Virus record (IMG/VR): IMGVR_UViG_3300009182_004229
Span: 1 to 60,769 of that record
Reading direction: 5' to 3' (one strand)
DNA: 60,769 nt
From: a virus
The position numbers and the translations under genes are program-made. Numbering within the stretch: position 1 is the first letter of the stretch; every line of letters begins with the position of its first letter. The notes beneath the pieces were generated by a model. It had not been told where the DNA came from, ran no database searches, and was given only the letters and a program-made list of their open reading frames with translations. Positions 25,023 to 33,323 of the stretch are shown one piece after another.

Positions 25023-26183
25023 ATGCGCGTGGGTATGATAGGTTTGGGCAAGCTGGGCTTGCCTGTGGCAGAGGCCATGGCAAGAACACATGATGTCATG
25101 GGCACTGACATACGACCAGTGACCACTGAACGTGTCAAGCTGGGCACCTTGGCCGAAGTGGCTGCTCACAGCGAGATACTGTTCATAGCAGTGCCAACAC
25201 CGCACGACCCGGCCTACGATGGCAGTGCTCCCACCAGCCACTTGCCCAGCAAGGATTTTGATTACAGCACCGTGATCGCTGTGCTGCAGCAGCTAGAACA
25301 CTGTGACATCGAAAACACAACAGTGGTGCTGATCAGCACAGTGCTGCCAGGCACGCTACGCAGGCAGCTGGCTAGGCATATCAGCAAGACCAACTTGGTC
25401 TACAATCCCTATCTCATAGCCATGGGCACCGTGGCACACGACATGGTCCATCCAGAGATGATACTGATCGGCACGGCCACTGGCACAGAAGATGCTGCCG
25501 TGGAACAGCTCAGGGCATTCTATGCGCCCATGATGCAGAACGATCCCAGGGTGATCACAGGCACCTGGGAAGAGATGGAAGCCATCAAGATCTTCTACAA
25601 CACCTTCATCTCAGCCAAGATTGGCCTGGTCAACATGATACAGGACGTGGCCGAGAGAGTGGGTAACATGGACAGCGACTTGGTTGCCCGTGCGCTGGCA
25701 GACAGCACGCAGAGGATCATGGGTCCGGCCTACATGAAACCAGGCATGGGCGACGGTGGACCCTGCCATCCCAGAGACAACATAGCACTGCGCTGGTTGG
25801 CCCAGCGCTTGGACCTGGGCTATGATCTGTTTGACGGCATCATGCGTGCTCGCGAAGTGCAGGCCGACAACCTAGCACGCGAGCTGGTCAGCCACAACCT
25901 ACCCGTGGTCATACTGGGCAAGAGCTACAAGCAGGGCGTGGATCACACAGACGGCAGCTATAGCCTGCTGGTTGGACACTGCTGCGAGTCCAGAGGTGCT
26001 GTGGTCAGCTATGATGCGATCAGCCTGGCCCCAGCTGTGTATCTGCTGGCACATCAGCGCTATTACACAACAGAGATGGAACAGATTGCTCAGGGCAGCG
26101 TGGTGGTGGATCCATGGCGCAGTACCACAGTGCCAGATGGCATAGAGCTGATACCCTATGGTAACACGAGAAGCATCACATGA
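25023..26183 (+). CDS. UDP-glucose/GDP-mannose dehydrogenase family protein
   Basis: This 386-residue protein has the NAD-binding GMIGLGKLGLPVAEAM start, FIAVPTP and STVLPGTLRR central motifs, and the catalytic segment GMGDGGPCHPRDN (Cys248). The C-terminal domain is marked by VILGKSYKQGVDHTDGSYS. The family oxidises the C6 hydroxyl of a nucleotide sugar to a carboxylate with two NAD+, giving a uronic acid donor. It is slightly shorter than common bacterial enzymes, and the substrate (UDP-glucose, UDP-HexNAc or GDP-mannose) cannot be told. The start has GGAGGACAG. It ends in ATGA with the next radical SAM gene. Confidence 0.88.
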   Translation: MRVGMIGLGKLGLPVAEAMARTHDVMGTDIRPVTTERVKLGTLAEVAAHSEILFIAVPTPHDPAYDGSAPTSHLPSKDFDYSTVIAVLQQLEHCDIENTTVVLISTVLPGTLRRQLARHISKTNLVYNPYLIAMGTVAHDMVHPEMILIGTATGTEDAAVEQLRAFYAPMMQNDPRVITGTWEEMEAIKIFYNTFISAKIGLVNMIQDVAERVGNMDSDLVARALADSTQRIMGPAYMKPGMGDGGPCHPRDNIALRWLAQRLDLGYDLFDGIMRAREVQADNLARELVSHNLPVVILGKSYKQGVDHTDGSYSLLVGHCCESRGAVVSYDAISLAPAVYLLAHQRYYTTEMEQIAQGSVVVDPWRSTTVPDGIELIPYGNTRSIT

Positions 26184-27157
26184 GCACAGACATACTGAAC
26201 GGCTACACTCGCCTGGAACATGCCAACACTGAGTTGGCCAAGATAATCAACGTAAACTGGTGCATGGGCAACACCTGTAACTTTGAGTGCAGCTACTGCC
26301 CCAAGAGCCTGCATGATGGCAGCCATGGTTGGTATGACTATGACAGCGTGCTGCAGTTCTGTGAACGCATCATAGATCACTACAAGAGCACCATATACTT
26401 TGAGTTCACCGGCGGCGAAGTCACGCTGTGGAAGCACTTCCCAGATCTCTGCCAGTGGCTCAAGGCTCGAGGCTGCAGGGTAGGTTTCATCAGCAACAGT
26501 TCTCGCACCCTGCGCTGGTGGGAAGACATCTTGGATCACGTGGACCACGTGTGCCTCAGCTTCCATCCCGAAGCAGGTGACAAGTCGCACTTCCTGCAGG
26601 TGGCAGCCATGACCAGCCAGCGCATACGCACGCACGTTAACCTCATGATGCTGCCGGATCGCTTTGATGAGCTCTATGACTTTGCGGTGCGGCTCACGGA
26701 GATTACCAACATCAGCATGGCGCTGCAGCCACTGCTGATCAACTTTGGTGAGGAAGTCTATCCCTATGCACCAGAGCAGCAGGAACGCATCGACAGGCAG
26801 TATGAGCTGGTCAGCAAGCACATCACTCATGATCGGCAGTTTGAAAACTACCGAGGTGCCATGGCCATGGTACGTCCAGATGGCAAGCGAGTGGTCATGG
26901 CCCCGCAGAAGTTCATCAGCCAGCAGGTCAACAGCTGGCAGGGCTGGCACTGCTGGGCAGGTCTAGAAAACATCATCGTGGACATGGACGGCAAGATATA
27001 CCGAGGATGGTGCCGCGAGGGTGGCAGCATAGGTCATGTGCTTGACCAAGATCTGAACCTACCTCTAGCTCCGGTGCTGTGCACCAAGAACCGCTGCCAC
27101 TGCAACTTTGACATAATGTGCACCAAGGAGAAGATCAATGGACTTCACGCCGGGTAA
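26180..27157 (+). CDS. Radical SAM protein with C-terminal twitch-like domain
   Basis: This 325-residue protein has its SAM cluster early: GNTCNFECSYCPKS (Cys33, 37, 40), followed by FEFTGGEVTLW. Unlike the N-terminal-twitch group, its auxiliary cysteines are at the C terminus (GWHCWAGLENIIVDMDG, WCREGGS, CTKNRCHC, about residues 255-315). This is the canonical orientation for twitch domains. A 20-base overlap with the next gene, whose own AAGGAG site lies inside this one, indicates coupled translation. Substrate unknown. Confidence 0.86.
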   Translation: MSTDILNGYTRLEHANTELAKIINVNWCMGNTCNFECSYCPKSLHDGSHGWYDYDSVLQFCERIIDHYKSTIYFEFTGGEVTLWKHFPDLCQWLKARGCRVGFISNSSRTLRWWEDILDHVDHVCLSFHPEAGDKSHFLQVAAMTSQRIRTHVNLMMLPDRFDELYDFAVRLTEITNISMALQPLLINFGEEVYPYAPEQQERIDRQYELVSKHITHDRQFENYRGAMAMVRPDGKRVVMAPQKFISQQVNSWQGWHCWAGLENIIVDMDGKIYRGWCREGGSIGHVLDQDLNLPLAPVLCTKNRCHCNFDIMCTKEKINGLHAG

Positions 27158-28160
27158 ACCACTGCGAGCCTATGCTGCTGACGGCACGTGGCGCGACTTC
27201 AGCACTGACGAGATAGTGGGACAGAGGCTCAACTACTATAAAGGTTGGCACTGTGGCGTAGGTGTGGAGAACCTGTTCATCGACTCAGACGGCATGGTGC
27301 ATGGTGCTAACTGCAGGGTAGGTGGCAAGCTTGGCAACGTTTTTGACGATTTTGCCATACCCACACACTGGTCTACCTGTGACCTACCAACTTGCTCGTG
27401 CGGCAGCGATCTTTTCATTCCCAAGAGCCGCACTCCCGATTTGGCCAAGCTGCTGCGCAGGACGCAGGACTTGGCAACCGAAGTAGGCAAGCGAGACTCC
27501 CAGCTGCGAGACATAGCCGCGCTGGAGCGCACCCATGCCAGCAGCGTGAAGCAGGTGTTCTGGGAGATAGGCAGGCGCTGCAACTTTGACTGCAGCTACT
27601 GTTCTCCTAAGATACACAATAACTTCGAAGCTCACAAGAGCTTGGACGAGCTGATGTCAGCTACCCAGAGGATACAGGACAAGTTCATAGGACAAGGGCG
27701 CTGCAACTTCATAATCAGCGGCGGAGAGCCAACAGCTAACTCGGCTTTCCTGGACTGGTGCAGATACATCAACAGCTGCGGCTATCATCTCAGCATGCAC
27801 AGCAACGGTAGCAGGCGACCGGAATACTACAGCGAGCTGATCAACTACGGTGATCTCAATCTCAGCGCTCACTATGAGTTCTGGAACCAAGATAGGTTCC
27901 TTGAAGTGGTAAATGCTGTCACACAGCAGAAGTTCAGCAAGCACAACCGAGGCGTGGGACATCTCGAGATAAAGCTGATGATGAAACCCGGAACCACTGA
28001 CGACACGCTGGCATTCGAAGATAGGCTCAAGGCCATACCAAACTTTACCAACTACTGCACCTGGGCCATAGTGCCAGTGCGAGACAATGAAGATCGCCAT
28101 CTGTTAGATGGCTACAGCAACAGCGACTTTGAGCTGTTTGGAGACCGTAATGGCAAGTAA
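27138..28160 (+). CDS. Radical SAM protein with permuted N-terminal twitch-like domain
   Basis: In this 340-residue protein the first 100 residues (GWHCGVGVENLFIDSDG, NCRVGG, CDLPTCSCGSDLF) are clearly homologous to the C-terminal domain of the preceding protein, but here they precede the barrel. A helical linker (RTQDLATEVGKRDSQLRD) leads to the core with GRRCNFDCSYCSPK (Cys148, 152, 155) and IISGGEPTANS. The chain ends soon after the barrel. The two adjacent genes are thus circular permutations of each other. AAGGAG seven bases before the ATG supports the start. Confidence 0.86.
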   Translation: MDFTPGKPLRAYAADGTWRDFSTDEIVGQRLNYYKGWHCGVGVENLFIDSDGMVHGANCRVGGKLGNVFDDFAIPTHWSTCDLPTCSCGSDLFIPKSRTPDLAKLLRRTQDLATEVGKRDSQLRDIAALERTHASSVKQVFWEIGRRCNFDCSYCSPKIHNNFEAHKSLDELMSATQRIQDKFIGQGRCNFIISGGEPTANSAFLDWCRYINSCGYHLSMHSNGSRRPEYYSELINYGDLNLSAHYEFWNQDRFLEVVNAVTQQKFSKHNRGVGHLEIKLMMKPGTTDDTLAFEDRLKAIPNFTNYCTWAIVPVRDNEDRHLLDGYSNSDFELFGDRNGK

Positions 28161-29520
28161 CATACGCAACACAGCCTGCAGCTTTGCCTGGGACTATCCC
28201 AACATCATGTTCAGTGGCAGCAAGATCAAGAACTGCTGCCGCGGACCTTGGTCCAAGCCATCACATGCTGACATGGACAGGCAGGGCGTGGATCTGTTCA
28301 GCAACCACGAACCCATGCTGGAGGTGAAGTCAGCGCTGCTGCGAGGCCAGAAACACAGGTTCTGCAGCAAGTGCTATGAGGCCGAGCAGGCCGGCGTGGG
28401 CAGCCCGCGCAATGGTCTGGGTGGGCTGGCCAGCTACGTGGAAAGGACCAACTACTTCCCAGGCAAGTCAGCCACGGAGATAGAACAGCTGCTGCTGTCA
28501 CTGACACCGCAGCAGCAGGCAGAGATAGCACGCCTGCGATCGCCCAACCTCATCGAGATATCGCTGGACAGCACCTGCGATCTCAAGTGCATGTACTGCA
28601 ACCTCTACTACAGCACCCAGTGGGCTTCAGAAGCGCTGCAGCATGGCGACGTCACGCCAGACGTGCTGCGCCGCGAGCTGCCGGACACTGATCCGCGGTT
28701 CGAGCAGCTGTTCTGGGAATGGTTCGAGAGCTATGCCTATGAGCAGGCAGAATGCATCAACTTCATAGGTGGAGAGCCCTTGATCATTGACCGCTACTAC
28801 CAGTACATGGAGAGGATCACTGCCAAGTATCTCAGCGCGGGGCGCACGCGGCCACTGTACATGTCAGCAGTGACCAATCTCAACACGCCTCCTCGCTACA
28901 TGGATCGCTGGCTGGACTGCATCGGCAAGCTGTTGGACTGCAGCAGCCAGACCCGCATGGTGATCAAGATCAGCCAAGAGAGCCTGGGCGCACGCGCAGA
29001 GTTCATACGCACCGGCCTCAGCTGGACGCGCTTCGAGTCAAACTTCAATCGCCTGCTGCGTTTCAAGCAGGAGCATGCTGAAGCATGGCGCATCAGGATC
29101 GACATCATTGCTAGCCACAATGCGCTGTCGGTCAGCGATTCACCTGCGTTCTTTGCCTGGGTGGCCGATCTGGTTGATGCGCATAGCACGGAGATAGGCA
29201 TCAACCCACAGCAGATACAGTATCCTCAGTGGTTAAACGTGTCAGTGCTGCCTGCCAGCTACGGCAGCTATCTGCAGCGCAGCGCCGATCTGCTGCGATC
29301 ACGCCGAAGGCACCAGATCGACGATGTGCACAGGGACTGGCTGCCCTACGCTGATTGGCTTGACGGGCTGGCCAAGAGCATCAGAGATCCACACAAGCCG
29401 CGCGAGCACCAGCAGGCTTTCGTGCGAGAGCTGGACAAGCTGTGCCATCGGCGTGGTCTGGACTTTGCTGCCACCTTCCCTGAGATGATGGAATTCTATC
29501 AGACATGCAAGGCCCTATGA
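28150..29520 (+). CDS. Radical SAM protein with N-terminal SPASM/twitch-like domain
   Basis: This 456-residue protein has the N-terminal cysteine domain (TACSFAWDYPNIMF, KNCCRGPW, CSKCYEAEQAGVG, residues 10-85), an extra helical insertion, then the core with STCDLKCMYCNLYY (Cys143, 147, 150) and FIGGEPLIID. The C-terminal FAATFPEMMEFYQ resembles the end of the protein at 14031. ATG 28150 is preferred to 28108 because TGGAGA lies just before it. It overlaps the previous gene by 11 bases and the carbamoyltransferase by four. It is the last radical SAM gene of the contiguous cluster. Confidence 0.87.
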   Translation: MASNIRNTACSFAWDYPNIMFSGSKIKNCCRGPWSKPSHADMDRQGVDLFSNHEPMLEVKSALLRGQKHRFCSKCYEAEQAGVGSPRNGLGGLASYVERTNYFPGKSATEIEQLLLSLTPQQQAEIARLRSPNLIEISLDSTCDLKCMYCNLYYSTQWASEALQHGDVTPDVLRRELPDTDPRFEQLFWEWFESYAYEQAECINFIGGEPLIIDRYYQYMERITAKYLSAGRTRPLYMSAVTNLNTPPRYMDRWLDCIGKLLDCSSQTRMVIKISQESLGARAEFIRTGLSWTRFESNFNRLLRFKQEHAEAWRIRIDIIASHNALSVSDSPAFFAWVADLVDAHSTEIGINPQQIQYPQWLNVSVLPASYGSYLQRSADLLRSRRRHQIDDVHRDWLPYADWLDGLAKSIRDPHKPREHQQAFVRELDKLCHRRGLDFAATFPEMMEFYQTCKAL

Positions 29521-30992
29521 TAACCTGGGGCATATCAGCTGGTGGACATGACGCGGCCATCGCTGTGCTCAAGCAGGGCGAGATAGCATTTGCCGCACAT
29601 GCGGAGCGCTATAGCAGGCACAAGAACGATCCGCATATCTGTTGGCCGCTCATACGCCAAGCATTCGCACACGGTGAACCAGACCAGATCATATGGCATG
29701 AAAAACCATGGTTGCTGCACACTCGTGCCATATACGCTGGACAATGGTCAGAAGCATTTAGCGCCAGTCCGCGCCAGCAGCTGCGTGGTAACTTCTTGGA
29801 GCACACACCTATCCGCACAGTAAGCCATCATCACAGCCATGCTGCTGGCGGATACTACACCAGTGGTTTCAGGGACGCTGCTATCGTTGTGGTAGATGCT
29901 GTGGGTGAATGGGACACTCTCAGCATCTGGGAAGGCCACTGGGACCAGCTGCGCAAGCGTGCCAGCATCAGATATCCCAACAGCCTCGGACTGTTCTACT
30001 CAGCCATGACACAGCGCTGTGGGTTCAAACCCAACGAAGAGGAATACATCATGATGGGCCTAGCGGCGCTGGGTGATCCTCAGAGGCTAGAGCAGCAGAT
30101 CTGTGATGACATAATAGAAGTCACCACTGACTGGCCCTTCTTCAGATTGCGACGCAATCTGCACAGAGGTTGCCAATGGTGGTTGCCCGGAGAAAACAAT
30201 ACAGCAGACATAGCCGCTGCGGCGCAGAACATATTCACCAAGATCATGATCAGTATCTGTGCGCATGCTCGCGACCTAGTGGGCAGCAACAATCTAGTGT
30301 TCAGCGGGGGCAGTGCCCTGAACTGCGTGACCAACAGTGCGTTGACCCACAGCAATATCTGGGACCGCATCTGGATCATGCCCAATCCCGGCGATGCTGG
30401 TAACAGCATTGGTGCTGCTCTAGCATACCACGGTGAGCACATCAAGTGGCAGGGTCCCTATCTTGGACATGACATACCAGGTGACTATCCTGTGCATAGG
30501 ACGCTGGCAGTGCTGGGACTGGGACAGATAGTGGGTGTGGCCAATGGTCGCGCAGAGTTTGGACCAAGAGCGCTGGGCAATCGCAGCCTCTTTGGTGATC
30601 CCAGAGATCCTGACATCAAGGACAAGATGAACACGGCCAAGCAGCGCGAAGCATTCAGACCGTTCGCTCCTGTGATACTGGAAGAACTGGCTGGCAGCTA
30701 TTTTGACGTGCTGGGCCAGGATCACAGCTACATGCAGTACACTGTGCGCTGCAAGGACCCTGACATCTATCCTGGTATAGTGCATGTGGATGGTACCAGC
30801 AGGCTACAGACGGTGGGAAGAGCGCAGCATCCAAGTCTCTGGGAGCTGTTGGTGCGTTGGTACAACAGCACAGGATGTCCCATGCTGGTCAACACTAGCC
30901 TCAACATCAAGGGGCAGCCCTTGGTTAACACCGAAGCTGATGCTGAAGCTTTCACGGCTGCTTATGGAATCCCTGTGTTCTGCAGGGACTAG
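29517..30992 (+). CDS. NodU/CmcH-type carbamoyltransferase
   Basis: This 491-residue protein matches the two-domain O-carbamoyltransferase family. The N-terminal Kae1-like domain has GISAGGHDAAIAVLKQGEI, SHHHSHAAGGYY (metal-binding His), LVFSGGSALNCV and NPGDAGNSIGAAL. The C-terminal domain has AEFGPRALGNRSLFGDPRD and REAFRPFAPVILEE. Members move a carbamoyl group from carbamoyl phosphate, through carbamoyl adenylate, to a hydroxyl on a sugar or natural product. It closes the cluster, starting in ATGA with the last radical SAM gene, which points to a glycan or small-molecule product. It is convergent with the holin gene, overlapping by four bases. Confidence 0.92.
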   Translation: MITWGISAGGHDAAIAVLKQGEIAFAAHAERYSRHKNDPHICWPLIRQAFAHGEPDQIIWHEKPWLLHTRAIYAGQWSEAFSASPRQQLRGNFLEHTPIRTVSHHHSHAAGGYYTSGFRDAAIVVVDAVGEWDTLSIWEGHWDQLRKRASIRYPNSLGLFYSAMTQRCGFKPNEEEYIMMGLAALGDPQRLEQQICDDIIEVTTDWPFFRLRRNLHRGCQWWLPGENNTADIAAAAQNIFTKIMISICAHARDLVGSNNLVFSGGSALNCVTNSALTHSNIWDRIWIMPNPGDAGNSIGAALAYHGEHIKWQGPYLGHDIPGDYPVHRTLAVLGLGQIVGVANGRAEFGPRALGNRSLFGDPRDPDIKDKMNTAKQREAFRPFAPVILEELAGSYFDVLGQDHSYMQYTVRCKDPDIYPGIVHVDGTSRLQTVGRAQHPSLWELLVRWYNSTGCPMLVNTSLNIKGQPLVNTEADAEAFTAAYGIPVFCRD

Positions 30993-31723
30993 CCCATCTT
31001 GGCTATCTTTTCCTGGCCTCTGGTCCAGGCTGTGATGCCCAGTATGGCGCCAAATGCCAGATGAATCAATCCACCGTTGGCCAGCGTGAGGCTCTGCCAC
31101 TGTGTGTAGGTTATGGCGGTGGCACCGAGATTCTTGAGAAACACGGGCATTGCCATGGTCAGCATGGGTGCTATCACGAAATCAAAGGCACAGATCAGCA
31201 TGTAGAGCCAACCCATGGCAGGACGCCAATAGCTCTTCATCCAATGTTCGCCTTCCTTTTGGCTATTGCGCTCTTCTTCTTCTCTGAGCTGTTGTTCACG
31301 GAAGTCCTCTTTGCGGATCTCCATGTACATGCTATGCTTGGCACGGTCGCTGTCCAGCTGGAACTTGGCTTCTTCCAAAGACATCTTGCGTGATACGATG
31401 TCACTGTTGATGTCGCTGATGGCAGAAAGGTCAGCACCTGTGCTGCTCATGGGAGGAGCAGGTGTTGCGCTGTAGCTGTTGCTGGGTGTCATGGTTATCG
31501 TGGTCGAACCGTTGGGTTCGGTGGTCACGCTGGCAGAGGCGGCCGCAGTTGTTTGGTTAGTGTCTGATGGCACCGTGGTTGCTGCTGCGGGCTGCTGAGC
31601 TGCTGGTTGGCTGGCTGGCACATGCAGCGAATCATCATTGGCACTGTCTATGACAACACCATCCACTGCCTTGGGAGGTGGTGCAGCATCTGCGTTTTGT
31701 TTAGGATCCAGCCTCTTGATCAT
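30989..31723 (-). CDS. Holin, three-transmembrane type
   Basis: This 244-residue protein has a long Ala/Pro/Thr/Ser-rich disordered N terminus, a charged helical segment (KEDFREQQLREEEERNSQK) and then the conserved block WRPAMGWLYMLICAFDFVI ... GGLIHLAFGAILGITAWTRGQ. That block matches phage holins of the three-helix (3TM/GTA-holin-like) type found in marine phages. Holins pore the inner membrane to time lysis. It is the last gene of a minus-strand set with two spanin-like genes. A late box and a strong hairpin lie in its leader. The long N-terminal extension is unusual. Confidence 0.8.
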   Translation of the reverse strand: MIKRLDPKQNADAAPPPKAVDGVVIDSANDDSLHVPASQPAAQQPAAATTVPSDTNQTTAAASASVTTEPNGSTTITMTPSNSYSATPAPPMSSTGADLSAISDINSDIVSRKMSLEEAKFQLDSDRAKHSMYMEIRKEDFREQQLREEEERNSQKEGEHWMKSYWRPAMGWLYMLICAFDFVIAPMLTMAMPVFLKNLGATAITYTQWQSLTLANGGLIHLAFGAILGITAWTRGQEKIAKMG

Positions 31724-31724
31724 G

Positions 31725-31752
31725 AAATACCCCTGGTTCGTCAGGGGTATTT
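31725..31752. terminator. UUCG-loop hairpin, probable terminator
   Basis: A perfect 11-base inverted repeat (AAATACCCCTG with CAGGGGTATTT), extended by a G-T pair, encloses TTCG on the plus strand and is followed by ATTTTG. It reads as an intrinsic terminator for plus-strand RNA. On the minus strand it occupies the whole leader between the late box and the holin ATG. Confidence 0.55.
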
Positions 31753-31753
31753 A
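31748..31753 (-). promoter_or_regulatory. Late-type promoter of the holin gene
   Basis: TAAATA on the minus strand lies 24 bases before the ATG at 31723. Its sequence overlaps one arm of the hairpin at 31725-31752. Confidence 0.55.
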
Positions 31754-31763
31754 TTTTGTCAGG

Positions 31764-32141
31764 TCATTGTTGCGTCTGCGTTACATCTCTGGGCGCAGTG
31801 GCCTTCTTGTAGTAGGCTATGATCCTCTGCTGCTGCACGATATAGCGCTTGAGCTCCTGTATGTTGAGGCTCAGGGATTCATAGTCGCGGGTGCTCAAGG
31901 CAATGAACACTGGATTGTCAGTGCCTTGGTCCTTCTTGGCCTGCTTGATGAAGTCGTCTATGTTGCTGGCAGTGAGAACCTTGCTGGTGACCTTGAGCAT
32001 GTCCACCGGCTGTGGATCGATTGGCTGTATGATGCCGATCTCCACAGGCTTGGCAGTGACCTGCAGTGTCTGTGGCATGCTGGAGCATGCGGCCAATGGC
32101 AGCACCAATGCTGCCATGGCCAGCTTGATCTTACTTGGCAT
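31764..32141 (-). CDS. Small lipoprotein, probable outer-membrane spanin
   Basis: This 125-residue protein has a signal peptide with lipobox LAAC (Cys19). KPVEIGIIQPIDPQPVDM follows, a Pro-rich stretch also seen in phage o-spanin-like lipoproteins, and YESLSLNIQELKRYIVQQQR near the end. It overlaps the downstream end of the upstream coiled-coil membrane gene by 11 bases, the usual arrangement of an i-spanin/o-spanin pair. Spanins join inner and outer membranes and fuse them at lysis. AGGAG supports the start. The role is inferred from topology and neighbours. Confidence 0.7.
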   Translation of the reverse strand: MPSKIKLAMAALVLPLAACSSMPQTLQVTAKPVEIGIIQPIDPQPVDMLKVTSKVLTASNIDDFIKQAKKDQGTDNPVFIALSTRDYESLSLNIQELKRYIVQQQRIIAYYKKATAPRDVTQTQQ

Positions 32142-32553
32142 TCTTGGCTCCTGTGTTTGTTGGCAGCTGTTCTGTGAGTCCTGTGGTCTTTTCTAGATCA
32201 TCAAAGGCACGCTGCGTGGCCCTGTTGATCTTTTCTTCCAGCAGCTTGGCATCCTTGCGGCCCATGCCTGCTATGTCCTTGTTGCGGAACTTAGATTCCA
32301 GATCCATGCGGTCCTGCGTGGCCTTGTTGAGACCGTCCTGCAGCTCGTTGATCTGTTTGGCCTGCTGCTCATCATGGTCCTTCATGACCTTGATGGTCTC
32401 TTCGTTGGTCTGCACTGCCACCGTGAGCTTGGCGTTGTTTTCCTGCAGTATGGCCATGCGTGCCTGCTGATCTTCATAATACCAATAGCCTAAACCACAT
32501 ACCACGGCCAATATCAGGGCCATGACTGCTGCTAATTTCATCCCGATACCCAT
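32131..32553 (-). CDS. Inner-membrane coiled-coil protein, probable i-spanin
   Basis: The 140-residue product has one N-terminal membrane segment (LAAVMALILAVVCGLGYWYY, residues 7-26) followed by a long periplasmic coiled coil (NNAKLTVAVQTNEETIKVMK, then further heptads to about residue 100). This is Rz-like topology. It overlaps the lipoprotein gene, and a holin follows, giving a compact lysis cassette. No endolysin gene is recognised nearby; it may be elsewhere in the genome or be a domain of a large virion protein. AGGAG precedes the ATG. Confidence 0.72.
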   Translation of the reverse strand: MGIGMKLAAVMALILAVVCGLGYWYYEDQQARMAILQENNAKLTVAVQTNEETIKVMKDHDEQQAKQINELQDGLNKATQDRMDLESKFRNKDIAGMGRKDAKLLEEKINRATQRAFDDLEKTTGLTEQLPTNTGAKNAK

Positions 32554-32562
32554 GATCTTCTC

Positions 32563-32676
32563 CTAAAGCATGTCTTGGACCAACAGCAGCATCAGCCGCA
32601 CCTGCTCAGCAGCGGTCATGTCTTCCACGTCCACGCTGCTGGTCTGCACCATTGTGTTGCTGTCTTGCTGTTCCAT
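32563..32676 (-). CDS. Small acidic protein under a leaderless late promoter
   Basis: This 37-residue peptide reads MEQQDSNTMVQTSSVDVEDM and ends in VRLMLLLVQDML. It has no signal or membrane segment and no recognised family. The start at 32676 is preferred to an in-frame ATG at 32700 because the TAAATA box ends five bases before it; the upstream ATG would precede the promoter. It ends ten bases before the i-spanin gene and may be the first gene of the lysis transcript. Confidence 0.5.
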   Translation of the reverse strand: MEQQDSNTMVQTSSVDVEDMTAAEQVRLMLLLVQDML

Positions 32677-32681
32677 CACAC

Positions 32682-32687
32682 TATTTA
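32682..32687 (-). promoter_or_regulatory. Late-type promoter, leaderless configuration
   Basis: TTAAATAG on the minus strand places TAAATA five bases before the ATG at 32676, upstream of the lysis genes. Confidence 0.6.
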
Positions 32688-32743
32688 ATTGTTTGATCAT
32701 GGCACTGCGATGACATAATTTGCGCAGAGGATAGGAGATTAAC

Positions 32744-33322
32744 GTGACGCTAGATGACATGTTTGCGCTGCTGGACAAGCGACGCCCGGGTTTTGAGCTG
32801 CTGTACCACAAGGTCAAGAACACCAAGAACCCACTGATAGTGGAGACTGGCTGCACTCGCCAGCCTGACAACTGGTTCGGCGATGGCCAGAGCACGCAGG
32901 TGTTCAATACCATGTGTGAGCTCCACGAAGGCACGCTGAATAGCGTGGACATAGACGACAAAGCAGCTGGCTTTGCTCGCACCCTGGTAGGCGCGAGAGC
33001 TCACATCTACTGTGGTGACAGCGTGGCGTGGCTCCAGGAAGCCGAGACCATGTATGGCAAGATAGGTCGCAAGATAGACGTGCTCTATCTGGACAGCTAT
33101 GACTTGGACATCGCAAACTGGGCGCCCAGCGCACTGCATCACATCTTTGAGCTGCTGGCCATCAAGAACGCCCTGCAGCCAGGATCGCTGGTAGCAGTGG
33201 ACGATAACCTCATCATGGAAGATGGTAACCACGTGGGCAAGGGCACGTTCGTGGCCAATTGGATGGCTCGCACAGGCAAGAAACAGATCTACCAAGGGTA
33301 CCAGTGGATCTGGGAATGGTGA
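32744..33322 (+). CDS. Class I SAM-dependent methyltransferase-like protein
   Basis: This 192-residue protein has PLIVETGCTRQPDN (motif I position), LNSVDIDDKAAGFAR (acidic end of strand 2), CGDSVAWLQ, IDVLYLDSYD and PGSLVAVDDNL, the strand order of class I methyltransferases of the Methyltransf_24-like group. Motif I lacks the normal GxGxG glycine series, so activity is not assured. The start is a GTG with AGGAG eight bases upstream. Substrate unknown. The tandem protein at 36926-38107 belongs to the same broad family. Confidence 0.7.
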   Translation: MTLDDMFALLDKRRPGFELLYHKVKNTKNPLIVETGCTRQPDNWFGDGQSTQVFNTMCELHEGTLNSVDIDDKAAGFARTLVGARAHIYCGDSVAWLQEAETMYGKIGRKIDVLYLDSYDLDIANWAPSALHHIFELLAIKNALQPGSLVAVDDNLIMEDGNHVGKGTFVANWMARTGKKQIYQGYQWIWEW

Positions 33323-33323
33323 A

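Noticed and set aside
32563-32982. Longer minus-strand frame extending the small gene upstream across 32744
   Set aside because: It would overlap a methyltransferase-like gene antisense; the late box at 32682-32687 places the start at 32676.
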